From NCBI GenBank assembly GCA_963721435.1, contig CAVRJC010000012.1:1054001-1118000 (forward strand): a DNA stretch of 64,000 nt, read 5' to 3'. This DNA is from CAVRJC01 sp963721435 (GTDB lineage: Bacteria; Actinomycetota; Acidimicrobiia; IMCC26256; DASPTH01). Under the pieces are notes generated by a model. It was not told where the DNA came from. It saw only the letters and a program-made list of their open reading frames with translations, and did not search any database. Shown here piece after piece: positions 26,475 to 35,106 of the stretch (positions within the stretch are counted from its first letter, which is position 1; each line of letters begins with the position of its first letter). A program made the translations under genes and the position numbers.

Positions 26475-27047
26475 TCGCGTTGCGGTAGGCCTCGCCGCGG
26501 GGCGAGAGCATGTAGCCGACGGGCAGGCTGAGCGTGAGACCGAGGTTCTTCAGCTTGCGGACGTCGATCTTGAACGGCGCGGTCTCCCGCCCGAACGCTG
26601 CCGCGAGATCGGGAGCGCGCGTCGCCGGGTGCGCGGCGATGACGTCGAGTACCGCACGCGTCCACGGGCCGTGCGAGCTCGCGCGGTCGAGCCGGTCGAG
26701 GCGCTTCGTGATCTCCGCCGCGTCGTCGGCGGTCAGCGCCGCGTTCGCCGCGAGCTCCCGCGCGGGTCGGGCTCGGCGACCGCGTGGAACGCGATGCGGT
26801 AGACGGGCGACGCGGGATCGCCCCGCAGATCGCCTCGAACCGCCGCGGCCGACGGGTAGCCCGACCGCCGCGCGTCGCGGTGCGAGATCTTGTCGGGGTC
26901 GATCTCGCGAATGTCGTCGACCTCGATGATCCCGGCCGGGGTGCGGTAGCGCCGGCCCGCGAGGGCCTGGCGCCTCCGCCAGCGGCGGAACGTGACCGTC
27001 ACCGAGCCGTCGGCGATGGCCGGCCAGAAGCGCTGTTCGAAGAGCAT
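26467..27047 (-). CDS. ASCH-domain protein (frameshifted)
   Basis: MLFEQRFWPAIADGSVTVTFRRWRRRQALAGRRYRTPAG...EVDDI is an ASCH/PUA-like RNA-binding start. The C-terminal half (AANAALTADDAAEITKRLDRLDRAS...KIDVRKLKNLGLTLSLPVGYMLSPRGEAYR) looks like a winged-helix unit and is in another frame. Adding one C to the CCC at ~26771 restores 193 residues. Proteins of this size with ASCH plus a helical tail are common in actinobacteria, and their exact role (RNA or nucleotide binding) is unknown. The tail overlaps the convergent Ada-like gene by 8 bases. Confidence 0.7.
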
Positions 27048-27053
27048 GCGACG

Positions 27054-28679
27054 TCAGCCGGACGCGGGTCTTCGGTACATGTCGCACTGGCGGATGGTCT
27101 CGACGTACTCGAAGTGCGTCCGCACCCAGTGGCGGATGTGCTGCGGCTCCAAGATGCCGTTCGCCTTCTCGTCCACGGGCTTCACGCACACCCACGTTGC
27201 CTCACCACGCTTCAGGCGAGCGATCACACCGTTCTGGCCGTCGGCGCCGAAGTCCGAGATCTCCGGGATGTCGAACGGGAGCGGGTTCTCGGTACCAGTT
27301 GTCAGATACCAGAATCCTGCGTCCTCGCGCAGGATGAACACCTTCCCCTCGGTGTTGTCCCGCACGAACTGCTTGATGTCGGCGACACCGGTCCGGAATC
27401 GTTCCGGCACGGGGATGCCCTCGAGATGGTCGAATCCATCGCGCGCCACGAGTGGGTCGAACTGGCCGGCGACGCCGTGCACTGCGATGACGACGAGGGC
27501 CGCGACGACCGCCGACACGACCACGCCGAGGGCAACCGCGTGCACGGAACGGGAGACGGGTCGACTGCGCGTCGACACGATGACGGCGCCCACGGTGGCC
27601 GGGAATGCGAGTGGCCAGACGCTGGCAAGATGGTTCGACCCGGGCCGCGGGAACATGCTCAACAACGCTGCCGCCACGAAGATGACGAACAGCGCGATCT
27701 GTGGTCTGCTCTCCCGGCGCGCGTGCACCATCGCCCATGCCGACACCGCCACGATGACGATGGGCAACATCACGACGACCGCGTGCAGGATGGTCAGCGC
27801 GCGTTCACCGTCGGTGACCGCGGCGACGAGGACATCGAGCTGGGTGTGCACGACCGTGAAGTAGGACGAGCCGACGCGGAGATAGTCGCCCTTGTCGGCG
27901 AACACCTGGCTGATGAACGCCGACCATGATCCCGTGGCGAGGATCGGGATCACCATGAGCACGAGTACGACCGCGAATCCGCCGCCGACGGGCAGAAGGG
28001 TGCGGGCGAGTGAGTCGCGGCCCTCGGTGGGCGTGCTCCGGAGGTTGATCCAGATCGAGGCGACCGCGGCCGCGAGTACCAGCAGGCCGATATTGGGCTT
28101 CGACGCGAATGCCAGCCCACACGCTGCACCGGCGACGGCGAGCGCCCGCACACGGCCGGCGCGACCGTCGATCCAGACGAGCAGCATGCGCAGCGTGACC
28201 ATGCCGAACAACACCGCCACCGACGAGTACACACTGACCCACTCGCTCGCGGGGGCACCGACCGCGAACATCGCACCGCCGACCAGCACGAGCGTCCACG
28301 TCGAGACGCGACACCACCGCGCGATCGAGAGCGCGATGAGGAACTCGGCGACGAACACCGACACCTCCAACACGCGCAACACCCAGAGTTGCACCCCCCC
28401 GACGAGGGCGAACGCCGCGCTCAACCAGATCCCGAGCGGCGTCGACACGTAGTACACGTCGGAGTAGAGCCGGTCGCCCGAGGTCACCCGCTTGGTGACC
28501 CAGAGCATCCATGTCTCGTCCACGAGGTTGGCGCGATCCTCGAGCACGACCGCGAGAGTGATCACGAACACCGCGACGGCGAGGCCGGCCCACGCCGCGA
28601 CATGGCGCACGGTGCCGGCAGATCGTGCGCCCGTGCCGGCACTCGTGGTTGCGATCGAAGTGGAACTGTCTGTGCGCAT
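27054..28679 (-). CDS. GT39/ArnT-like polytopic glycosyltransferase
   Basis: 541 residues with ~11 transmembrane helices. The first outer loop holds the acidic pair in NLVDETWMLWVTKR followed by YSDVYYVSTPLG, the layout of GT-C enzymes that use polyprenyl-phosphate sugars. A soluble C-terminal ~110-residue domain follows (FDPLVARDGFDHLEGIPVPERFRTGVADIKQFVRDN...). It would transfer a sugar to an envelope acceptor on the outer face of the membrane. ATG 28679 is preferred to GTG 28697. No glycan gene cluster surrounds it, so donor and acceptor are open. Confidence 0.72.
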   Translation of the reverse strand: MRTDSSTSIATTSAGTGARSAGTVRHVAAWAGLAVAVFVITLAVVLEDRANLVDETWMLWVTKRVTSGDRLYSDVYYVSTPLGIWLSAAFALVGGVQLWVLRVLEVSVFVAEFLIALSIARWCRVSTWTLVLVGGAMFAVGAPASEWVSVYSSVAVLFGMVTLRMLLVWIDGRAGRVRALAVAGAACGLAFASKPNIGLLVLAAAVASIWINLRSTPTEGRDSLARTLLPVGGGFAVVLVLMVIPILATGSWSAFISQVFADKGDYLRVGSSYFTVVHTQLDVLVAAVTDGERALTILHAVVVMLPIVIVAVSAWAMVHARRESRPQIALFVIFVAAALLSMFPRPGSNHLASVWPLAFPATVGAVIVSTRSRPVSRSVHAVALGVVVSAVVAALVVIAVHGVAGQFDPLVARDGFDHLEGIPVPERFRTGVADIKQFVRDNTEGKVFILREDAGFWYLTTGTENPLPFDIPEISDFGADGQNGVIARLKRGEATWVCVKPVDEKANGILEPQHIRHWVRTHFEYVETIRQCDMYRRPASG

Positions 28680-28804
28680 CACGCCCCCGCCGGACACGAT
28701 GGCGCACCGGCTGCTGAGTTTCTACACGCCGCCGCGGCTCCGACGTCACGGCGCTGGAGTTCCGCCACATGGGCCTCGCGCCGAATTGAATCGTGGGCTC
28801 GGAC

Positions 28805-28892
28805 TGGCGGAGGGAGAGGGATTCGAACCCTCGGAGGCTTGCACCTCAACGGTTTTCAAGACCGTCCCATTCGGCCGCTCTGGCACCCCTCC
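28805..28892 (-). tRNA. tRNA-Ser (anticodon TGA)
   Basis: Minus strand. GGAGGGG acceptor with encoded CCA, anticodon stem-loop ACGGT-CTTGAAA-ACCGT, long variable arm and T-loop GGTTCGAATCC. Reads UCN serine codons. Confidence 0.95.
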
Positions 28893-28929
28893 GCCCGTCA
28901 GGCTAGAGCGCGCAACTGCACGTGCCGTC

Positions 28930-30124
28930 TCAGTTGAACTGGATCGGGAGTCGATTCGGGCCGCGGAGGATCTGCGCGACCGAGCCCTTGATCCGCACGT
29001 CGCCGTCGTCGACGAGGCGCATCTTCGGGAGACGGTTCAGCAGCACCTGGAGTGACACGTCCATCTCCGCACGCGCGAGGTGCGCGCCGAGGCAGAAGTG
29101 CTGGCCGAAGCCGAACGTCATGGTGGTGTTCGGTCGGCGCGCCACGTCGAAGGTGTCGGGATCGTCGAACATCTCGGGATCGCGGTTGGCGGCGACGATC
29201 GCGAAGATCAACGGGGTGTCCGCCGGGATCGGGATGTCGTTCCAGACGACTTCCTCGGGGCAGTGGCGCGGCAGCATCGCGAACCGGCGCGTTCCACCGC
29301 ACGCCCTCCTCGGCGGCCCAGCGCGCTTCGCCCTCGGGATCGGCGAGCACGGCCTCGAGCTGCTCCGGGTTGGTGAGCAGCCCGTAGAGCGTGTTGCCGA
29401 GGCCGAGGTACGTGGTGTCGGCGCCCGCGGGGAACAACAGCTTGAGGAAGTTCATGATCTCTTCGTCGGTGAGCCGGTCGCCGTCGATCTCCTCGGTGGC
29501 GAGCTTCGAGATGAGATCGTCGGCGGGATCGGTGCGCCGCTCCTGCAGGATCGGGTCGACGAAGGCGGTGAACTCCTGCGAGCAGCGCACCGCGTTCTCG
29601 TAGTTCAACTGGATGTCGAGCATCCCGAGCGCCCAGCGCGTGACGTCTTCCTCCGCGGCCTGCGGGAGCCCGAGCATGCGGAGGATGATCTTGAACGGGT
29701 AGCGAGTCGTGAACTGCTTCACGAGGTCGGCTTCACCGTCGGCCTCGAAGCGGTCGACGAGCTCGTTGGCCACCGGCTCGAGCACGGGCGTCACGAGATC
29801 CTGCACGAGGCGCTGCCGGAACGTGGGAGACGCGAGCGCGCGGTTGCGCCGGTGCTCCTGCCCGTACATGCACTGGATGTTGTACCCGAGCACGTCGGTG
29901 ACGACGTTGGAGTAGAACGCGCGCGACGGGAACGTCTCCTCGTCCTTGAACGCCGCGTTCACGAGCTCGTAGCTCGTGAACATCACGCCCGGCCTTCCGA
30001 AGATGTTCACCCACGCCGCGGGCGCGCGCTCACGCAGCGCCGCGAGGTGACCGTGCAGGTCGGCGACCTCGTCGAGTGCGAAGTCGGTGGTGTCGTCGAG
30101 CGTGCTCGGCAGCGTGATCGTCAT
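28930..30124 (-). CDS. Cytochrome P450 (frameshifted)
   Basis: With one extra G removed near 29283, the gene gives 397 residues of a soluble bacterial P450. The I-helix FLKLLFPAGADTTYLGLGNTLYGLL carries the AGADTT oxygen-activation motif, EEGVRWNAPV leads into the K-helix region, and FGFGQHFCLGAHLARAEM is the heme-thiolate loop. It hydroxylates a small hydrophobic substrate using an external ferredoxin, none of which is nearby. ATG 30124 has a GAGGGGGA ribosome site. Divergent from the TetR gene, with a palindromic operator in the 56-base gap, so it is likely repressed by that TetR. Confidence 0.87.
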
Positions 30125-30156
30125 GGTGATCCCCCTCGCGGTATTGGATCGTGTTC

Positions 30157-30170
30157 TAGTACATGTACTA
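30157..30170. promoter_or_regulatory. Palindromic operator between P450 and TetR genes
   Basis: TAGTACATGTACTA is a perfect 14-bp palindrome in the 56-base gap between the divergent P450 and TetR starts. TetR-family repressors normally bind such sites in the shared promoter region. Because the palindrome covers an ATG at 30163, the TetR start is better placed at 30181. Confidence 0.7.
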
Positions 30171-30180
30171 CTTTTCGGCA

Positions 30181-30735
30181 ATGGCCCGTGCCGCCGCCCG
30201 CCGCAACCAGATCCTCGACGCGGCCCGGAGTCTGGCCAGCCAGCAGGGCTACGAGGCAGTCACCATGCGGGCGATCTCGGTGCGGGCCGGCGTGGCCGGT
30301 GCGACGGTCTACAACTATTTCGCGTCGAAGGACCAGCTCCTGTACGAGCTGGTGCTGGAGTGGGCGACGAACACCGTCGAGAAGCTGCAGTCGACGGTGC
30401 CGGTGGGCGCGACCCGGGCCGTGCGCACGGCCGAAGTGCTCTCCGCGGTCATCGACACCGGCCTCACCGACATCGAACTGCTGCGCGCCGCGTGCGCCGC
30501 GTACTCCTCGCCCGACACCGCGTCACTCGGGCTCACGGAGTGGCAGCAGATCTGGGAAGGCTTCCTCGCCATCGCCGGCACCGCCCCCACACCGGAGGAC
30601 GCGCGCGAAGAGGCACTGCTGCTCGGCCTCGTGGTGAGCAGCTGCTTCTCCGACATCGTCTCCGGCCGCACTTCGGCCGACAGTGCGCGCCGGATCGTGC
30701 ACGCCGCGGCGCGGAGGATCGTGCGCGATGAGTGA
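30181..30735 (+). CDS. TetR-family transcriptional regulator
   Basis: 184 residues. N-terminal helix-turn-helix: RRNQILDAARSLASQQGYEAVTMRAISVRAGVAGATVYNYFASKDQLLYELV. The ligand-binding C-terminal domain is unlike well-known members. It most likely controls itself and the divergent P450 through the 30157-30170 palindrome, perhaps released by the P450 substrate. It converges on serS with a shared hairpin after its stop. Confidence 0.9.
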   Translation: MARAAARRNQILDAARSLASQQGYEAVTMRAISVRAGVAGATVYNYFASKDQLLYELVLEWATNTVEKLQSTVPVGATRAVRTAEVLSAVIDTGLTDIELLRAACAAYSSPDTASLGLTEWQQIWEGFLAIAGTAPTPEDAREEALLLGLVVSSCFSDIVSGRTSADSARRIVHAAARRIVRDE

Positions 30736-30756
30736 CCGCGCGCTCTAGCGCGCGGT
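30735..30756. terminator. Bidirectional hairpin between tetR and serS
   Basis: Two perfect 10-bp arms (ACCGCGCGCT and AGCGCGCGGT) separated by CT lie directly after the tetR stop and just past the expected serS stop. A short T-run follows on the + side. Position and symmetry suit a terminator for both convergent genes; the 2-base loop is tight, so the real loop is probably larger. Confidence 0.6.
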
Positions 30757-30757
30757 T

Positions 30758-31997
30758 TCACGTGGCCGAAGCCGGTGAACGGCCGCAGCACCTCGGGCAC
30801 CGTGAAGCCACCGTCGGCGTCCTGGTAGTGCTCGAAGAGGAACGTGAGCGTGCGCGAGATCGCGCACCCCGTGCCGTTCAGCGTGTGCACGAGTCGCGTG
30901 CCGGCGTCGTCGCGGAAGCGCGTACCCAGGCGACGAGCCGAGTAGTCGAGGTAGTTCGAGCAGGACGTGATCTCGCGGTACTTCTGCTCCGACGGTAGCC
31001 AGACTTCGATGTCGAACTTCTTCGCCGCCGCCGGCCCGAGATCGCCCGCCGCGATGTTGACGACGCGGTAGGGAAGGTCGAGTTCGGTGAAGATCGACTC
31101 TTCGATGGCGAGGATGCGCTCGTGCTCCTCCCATGACTGGTCGGGATGGGCGAACGCGAACATCTCGATCTTGTCGAACTGGTGCACGCGGAAGATGCCG
31201 CGCGTGTCCTTGCCGTAGGTGCCCGCCTCACGGCGAAAGTTGGTCGACAGCCCGGCGTAGCGCAGCGGCAATGACGCCTCGGTGAGGATCTCGCCGCGGT
31301 GGAGCGCGGACAGCGGGACCTCGCTCGTGCCCACGAGGAACAGCTCGCCGTCGTCGACCTCGTAGACCTGCTGGCGGTCGGTGGGGAAGAAGCCTGCTTC
31401 CTCCATTGCGTGCTCGCGCACGAGTACCGGTGGGGCCACCGGCGTGAACCCCTCCTGCACGAGGCGGCCGAGCACCCACTGCACGAGCGCGACCTCGACG
31501 AGCACCGCTCCACCGGTGAGGTACGCGAAGCGCGAGCCGCTCATGTCGACGGCCTTGTCCGAGTTCACGAAGCCGCTGACCTCACCGAACGTGGCGTGAT
31601 CGAGCGCGGGGGCGGGGCCGGTGGCGCCGACGGTCCGCAGCACCTCGCCGTCGTCCTCGCCGCCGTCGGGCACCGACGTGTCGGCGGGGTTTGGCAGCTG
31701 CAGCGCGAGCGCGCGCAGCGCGCCATCGGCAGTCGCGAGCTCGGCTTCGAGCGCGGTGAGTGCTTCTTTGCGCTCGCTACCCGCGGCGACCAGCGCGGCG
31801 CGTGCATCGGGCGCGGCCTTCCCGATCTCCTTCGACGCAGCGTTGTGGGCGGCGCGGAGGTCTTCGACACGACGCTGCAGCTCCCGGTGTGCGGCTTCGG
31901 CTGCGAGCACGTCGTCGATGAGGCCGGGGGTGACCCGCTTGCGCACGATGCCGCGGCGGTACTCGGGCTCGTCGCGGAGGCGCTTGAGATCGATCAC
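30758..31997 (-). CDS. serS: Seryl-tRNA synthetase (stop codon displaced by an indel)
   Basis: Class II aminoacyl-tRNA synthetase, ~412 residues. It has an N-terminal coiled-coil arm (LIDDVLAAEAAHRELQRRVEDLRAAHNAASKEIGKA), motif 2 (STNFRREAGTYGKDTRGIFRVHQFDKIEMF), the serine-site TSEVPL, and motif 3 (LNGTGCAISRTLTFLFEHYQ). It charges tRNA-Ser; two tRNA-Ser genes are also in the window. After VPEVLRPFTGFGHV the family ends, but the literal frame runs on through the hairpin and antisense to tetR to 30315. A one-base indel in the last codons, restoring TGA at 30760-30758, fits better. GTG start overlaps the pheA stop (GTGA). Confidence 0.88.
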
Positions 31998-32926
31998 AGC
32001 CCGTCCTCGGCGCGTACCTGCGCGCGGAGCCCCTCGAGCCACGAGTTGGCGTCGCGCCATGCCTTGGTCGCGGCGCGCCGTCGCACGTGACCCTCGTCCC
32101 CGGCGACGGGGTACGAGCCGAGGAACTTCACCTCGGCCTGCTTGGCCGCGAGCGTGCGGAGGCAGTCGGCGACCAGCTCGTCGTCGAGGTGGCCCTCGAA
32201 GTCGATGAAGAAGCAGTAGTCACCGAGGCTGCGCTTGGCCGGCCGCGACTCCAGCTTGGTGAGGTTGATCGCGCGCGCGGAGAACTCCTGGAGGATCGCG
32301 AGCAGCGAGCCGGGCTTGTCTTCGCGTTGGAAGCACACGATCGACGTCTTGTCGTGACCGGACGGTGCCGGGATGCCGTAGCCCACGATCACGAAGCGGG
32401 TCAGGTTGTCGGGGTGGTCCTCGATGTCGCGGGCGAGGATCTGCAGGCCCGCGTGCTTGGCGCCCTGCTTGGTGCCGATCGACGCCATGCCCTTGCGCTT
32501 CGACCGCGCGACCTGGTTGGCGGCCTCGGCGGTGGAGTTGGCCGCGACCGAGGTGGCATCGGGGAGGTGCTTCGCCATCCACATGCGCACCTGGCCGAGC
32601 GGGTTGGGATGCGACACGACCGTGGTGACGTCGGCGATCTTCGTGCCCTTCGGCGCACACAGGTTGAGCGAGACGGGAAGATCGACCTCCCGCTGCACGA
32701 GCAGGTCGGTGTCGAAGGCGAGGGTGTCGAGGGTGACGCTGATGGAACCCTCGATGGAATTCTCGATGGGCACGATCCCGACGTCGACGTCGCCGCGCTC
32801 GACCGCAGTGATCACCCGCGGCACGTCGCGGAACGGCACCGCCTCCCCGGCCGCGAGATCGGGCTGCGTGAGGAGTGCCTCCTCCGCGAACGTGCCGTGC
32901 GGCCCGAGAAACCCGACCCTGGTCAT
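31994..32926 (-). CDS. pheA: Prephenate dehydratase
   Basis: 310 residues. The catalytic domain begins VGFLGPHGTFAEEAL and includes GIVPIENSIEGSI and NPLGQ; SKRKGMASIGTKQGAK belongs to the second lobe. A C-terminal ACT domain (KTSIVCFQREDKPGSLLAILQEFSARAINLTKLESRP) binds phenylalanine for feedback control. It converts prephenate to phenylpyruvate. The ~45 residues after the ACT domain are basic and not part of the usual fold. The stop overlaps the serS GTG. Confidence 0.93.
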   Translation of the reverse strand: MTRVGFLGPHGTFAEEALLTQPDLAAGEAVPFRDVPRVITAVERGDVDVGIVPIENSIEGSISVTLDTLAFDTDLLVQREVDLPVSLNLCAPKGTKIADVTTVVSHPNPLGQVRMWMAKHLPDATSVAANSTAEAANQVARSKRKGMASIGTKQGAKHAGLQILARDIEDHPDNLTRFVIVGYGIPAPSGHDKTSIVCFQREDKPGSLLAILQEFSARAINLTKLESRPAKRSLGDYCFFIDFEGHLDDELVADCLRTLAAKQAEVKFLGSYPVAGDEGHVRRRAATKAWRDANSWLEGLRAQVRAEDGL

Positions 32927-32979
32927 GGACGGTGAGAGTACTTGCGCGATCTCGTACGACTCTGGTGATTGGAGGCGGC

Positions 32980-35106
32980 CTACGCGGCTTCGGGAGTGGG
33001 GTCGCCGCCTCCCTGCCGCACCGCGGAGAAGCCGGGGGGGACGGCCACGGGCGGCGGGAGGCGGCGAGATCGATCATGGATGCCCCACCGCGTGACGAGC
33101 GCGAGCGCCTCCACCACGATCGCCATCGACATCTTCGACGCGCCGGCGACGCGCTCGCGGAACACGATCGGCACCTCGATGATCCTGCCGCCACCGCGGG
33201 CAATGCGGTACGCCATCTCGATCTGGAACCCGTAGCCGCTCGCTTCGACGGTCGTGAGATCGATGCGCCGCAGCGCGTCGGCGCGGTACGCGCGGAACCC
33301 GGAGGTCGCGTCGCGCACGGGGAGGGTGAGCATGTGCCGCGCGTACCAGCATCCGCCGCGTGACAGGGCGCGGCGCTTCGGCGACCAGCCCGGTGTCGCG
33401 CCGCCGCGCACGTAGCGCGAGCCGATCACGAGGTCGGCGCCGGCGCGCACGCCGTCGACGAGTGAGGGAAGAGCGTGCGGATCGTGGGACAAGTCGGCGT
33501 CCATCTCGACGAGCACGTCGTAGCCGTCGGCGAGCCCCGCCGCGAAGCCGGCCCGGTATGCCGAACCGAGCCCGCGTTCCCCGACTCGACGCACGACGTC
33601 GATCCCACCGAGCTCTCGACCGAGCGCGGTCGCGGCCTCGGGCGTGCCGTCGCGGCTGCCGTCGTCGACGACGAGGACGTGTGCGTCGGGGAGCGCGGCG
33701 CGCGTGCCGCGGAGGACGGCCTCGATGTTGGCGCGCTCGTCGAGCGTCGGGATAACGACGAGCGTGCTTGGCTCGCGTGCCCACGTGAGCCGGCCGTCGG
33801 GTGACGTGTCGGACTCGTCGTCTGCGCGCGGGCTTGCCGCGCGGACCAGCAGCACGAGGATCACGAGCATTCCGAGTGGCCCGCCGATCTCGGCGACGTT
33901 CATCAACGACGTGCCGAGCCAGCCGGGGAACGGATGGCGGAGAACCTGGTAAACCGCGACGAGCAGCACCGCTTCGGCCGCCGCGAGGCGCGCGACCCTG
34001 CTCTCGTGGTCGAGCGCCGCGGTCGGGAGCGCCCAGCCCACGTACCCGGCGAGGGTGTACGCGGCGCCCGCCGACAGCGTGGCCACCGCGGCGGTCACCG
34101 CGATCGCCGGTCCCTGTCGAGCCGATCGCGTGATCACGAGCAGCACCAGCACCGCGAGGATGGCGAGCACGAGGTGCGTGCTGGGAAGTGAGCGACCGAG
34201 CCGGGGCAGGAGACGCCACAAGGATCCGGCCGAGAAGCGCGCGCCCGCGGTGTCGAGCGGCGTGAACAGCGCGGCCGTGCCCGCCAGCGCGTATCCGAGC
34301 ACGACGACGCCCGCGCTCGCGAACGCGGTCTTCGACGCCGGGCGGCGGCCGCGCGCGACGTACGTCGACGCGACCAGCGCGACGAGGCCGACCACACCAG
34401 TGAGCTTGATGAGGACACCGAGGCCGAGGACGATCCCCGCCGCGGTGTCGCGTTCCCGGGACGCGAGCACGACCGCGGCCAGCAGCGCGACCCCGACGAT
34501 GATGTCGTTGCGCCCGCCGTTGACGAGGTACAGCGCGACGACCGGGTTGAAGGCAAGGAACGCCACCGCGCCGGCGGAGCGCGTGCGCCGCCAGATGATC
34601 ACGCACGCGGTGGCCAGTGCCGCGACGGCGAGGCTCTGGTAGAAGAGACGCGTCGGGAGTACCGCGGTGCCGAGGGCGAAGGACGCGAGGCTGGAGACGC
34701 CGGTGAACAAGGGCCCGTAGACCGACGGCACGTGCGACCACCCGTGACCGGCCCAGACGAGCAGCGGGTCATGAGGGAAGGTCGCGGGCACGTGCGTGTA
34801 CGGGCTCGCGTGGTACACCGCGACGATGCGCCCGTAGATCGCGTACCACCAGAGGTCACCGGTCGCACGGGGCATCACCAGCAGCGACACCGCGGTCTCC
34901 GCGATCACGACCGCACTCACGAACTTGATCGTCAACGTCGGGTGCCGTCGCTCCGCGATCGTCATCGTCACGAACGCCGCGCAGCTGGTGAGGACGAGAC
35001 CGACGAGTGCGGCGTTGCCGAGTTGGGTGTCGAACCCGATCACGAGCGCCATCGTGAGCGCCGAGACCACGAGTGCCGCCGGCGCGAGCCTTCCGTGCCG
35101 ATCCAT
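32980..35106 (-). CDS. Fused GT-C polyprenol-sugar transferase and GT2 polyprenol-phosphate mannose synthase
   Basis: 708 residues, two enzymes in one chain. Residues ~1-430 have ~12 transmembrane helices and the GT-C pattern ATGDLWWYAIYGRIVAVYHASPYTHVP, as in polyprenol-phosphate-mannose-dependent mannosyltransferases. Residues ~450-690 are a soluble GT2 domain like DPM1/Ppm1: VVIPTLDERANIEAVLRGT, VVDDGSRDGT, EMDADLSHDP, VIGSRYVRGG, ATSGFRAYRADALR, VPIVFRERVAGASKMS. It could make polyprenyl-phosphate mannose on the inside and use it outside for lipomannan or glycoprotein. Mycobacterial Ppm1 is fused to an acyltransferase instead, so this pairing is unusual. The fusion is read without any frame break. 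Confidence 0.85.
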   Translation of the reverse strand: MDRHGRLAPAALVVSALTMALVIGFDTQLGNAALVGLVLTSCAAFVTMTIAERRHPTLTIKFVSAVVIAETAVSLLVMPRATGDLWWYAIYGRIVAVYHASPYTHVPATFPHDPLLVWAGHGWSHVPSVYGPLFTGVSSLASFALGTAVLPTRLFYQSLAVAALATACVIIWRRTRSAGAVAFLAFNPVVALYLVNGGRNDIIVGVALLAAVVLASRERDTAAGIVLGLGVLIKLTGVVGLVALVASTYVARGRRPASKTAFASAGVVVLGYALAGTAALFTPLDTAGARFSAGSLWRLLPRLGRSLPSTHLVLAILAVLVLLVITRSARQGPAIAVTAAVATLSAGAAYTLAGYVGWALPTAALDHESRVARLAAAEAVLLVAVYQVLRHPFPGWLGTSLMNVAEIGGPLGMLVILVLLVRAASPRADDESDTSPDGRLTWAREPSTLVVIPTLDERANIEAVLRGTRAALPDAHVLVVDDGSRDGTPEAATALGRELGGIDVVRRVGERGLGSAYRAGFAAGLADGYDVLVEMDADLSHDPHALPSLVDGVRAGADLVIGSRYVRGGATPGWSPKRRALSRGGCWYARHMLTLPVRDATSGFRAYRADALRRIDLTTVEASGYGFQIEMAYRIARGGGRIIEVPIVFRERVAGASKMSMAIVVEALALVTRWGIHDRSRRLPPPVAVPPGFSAVRQGGGDPTPEAA

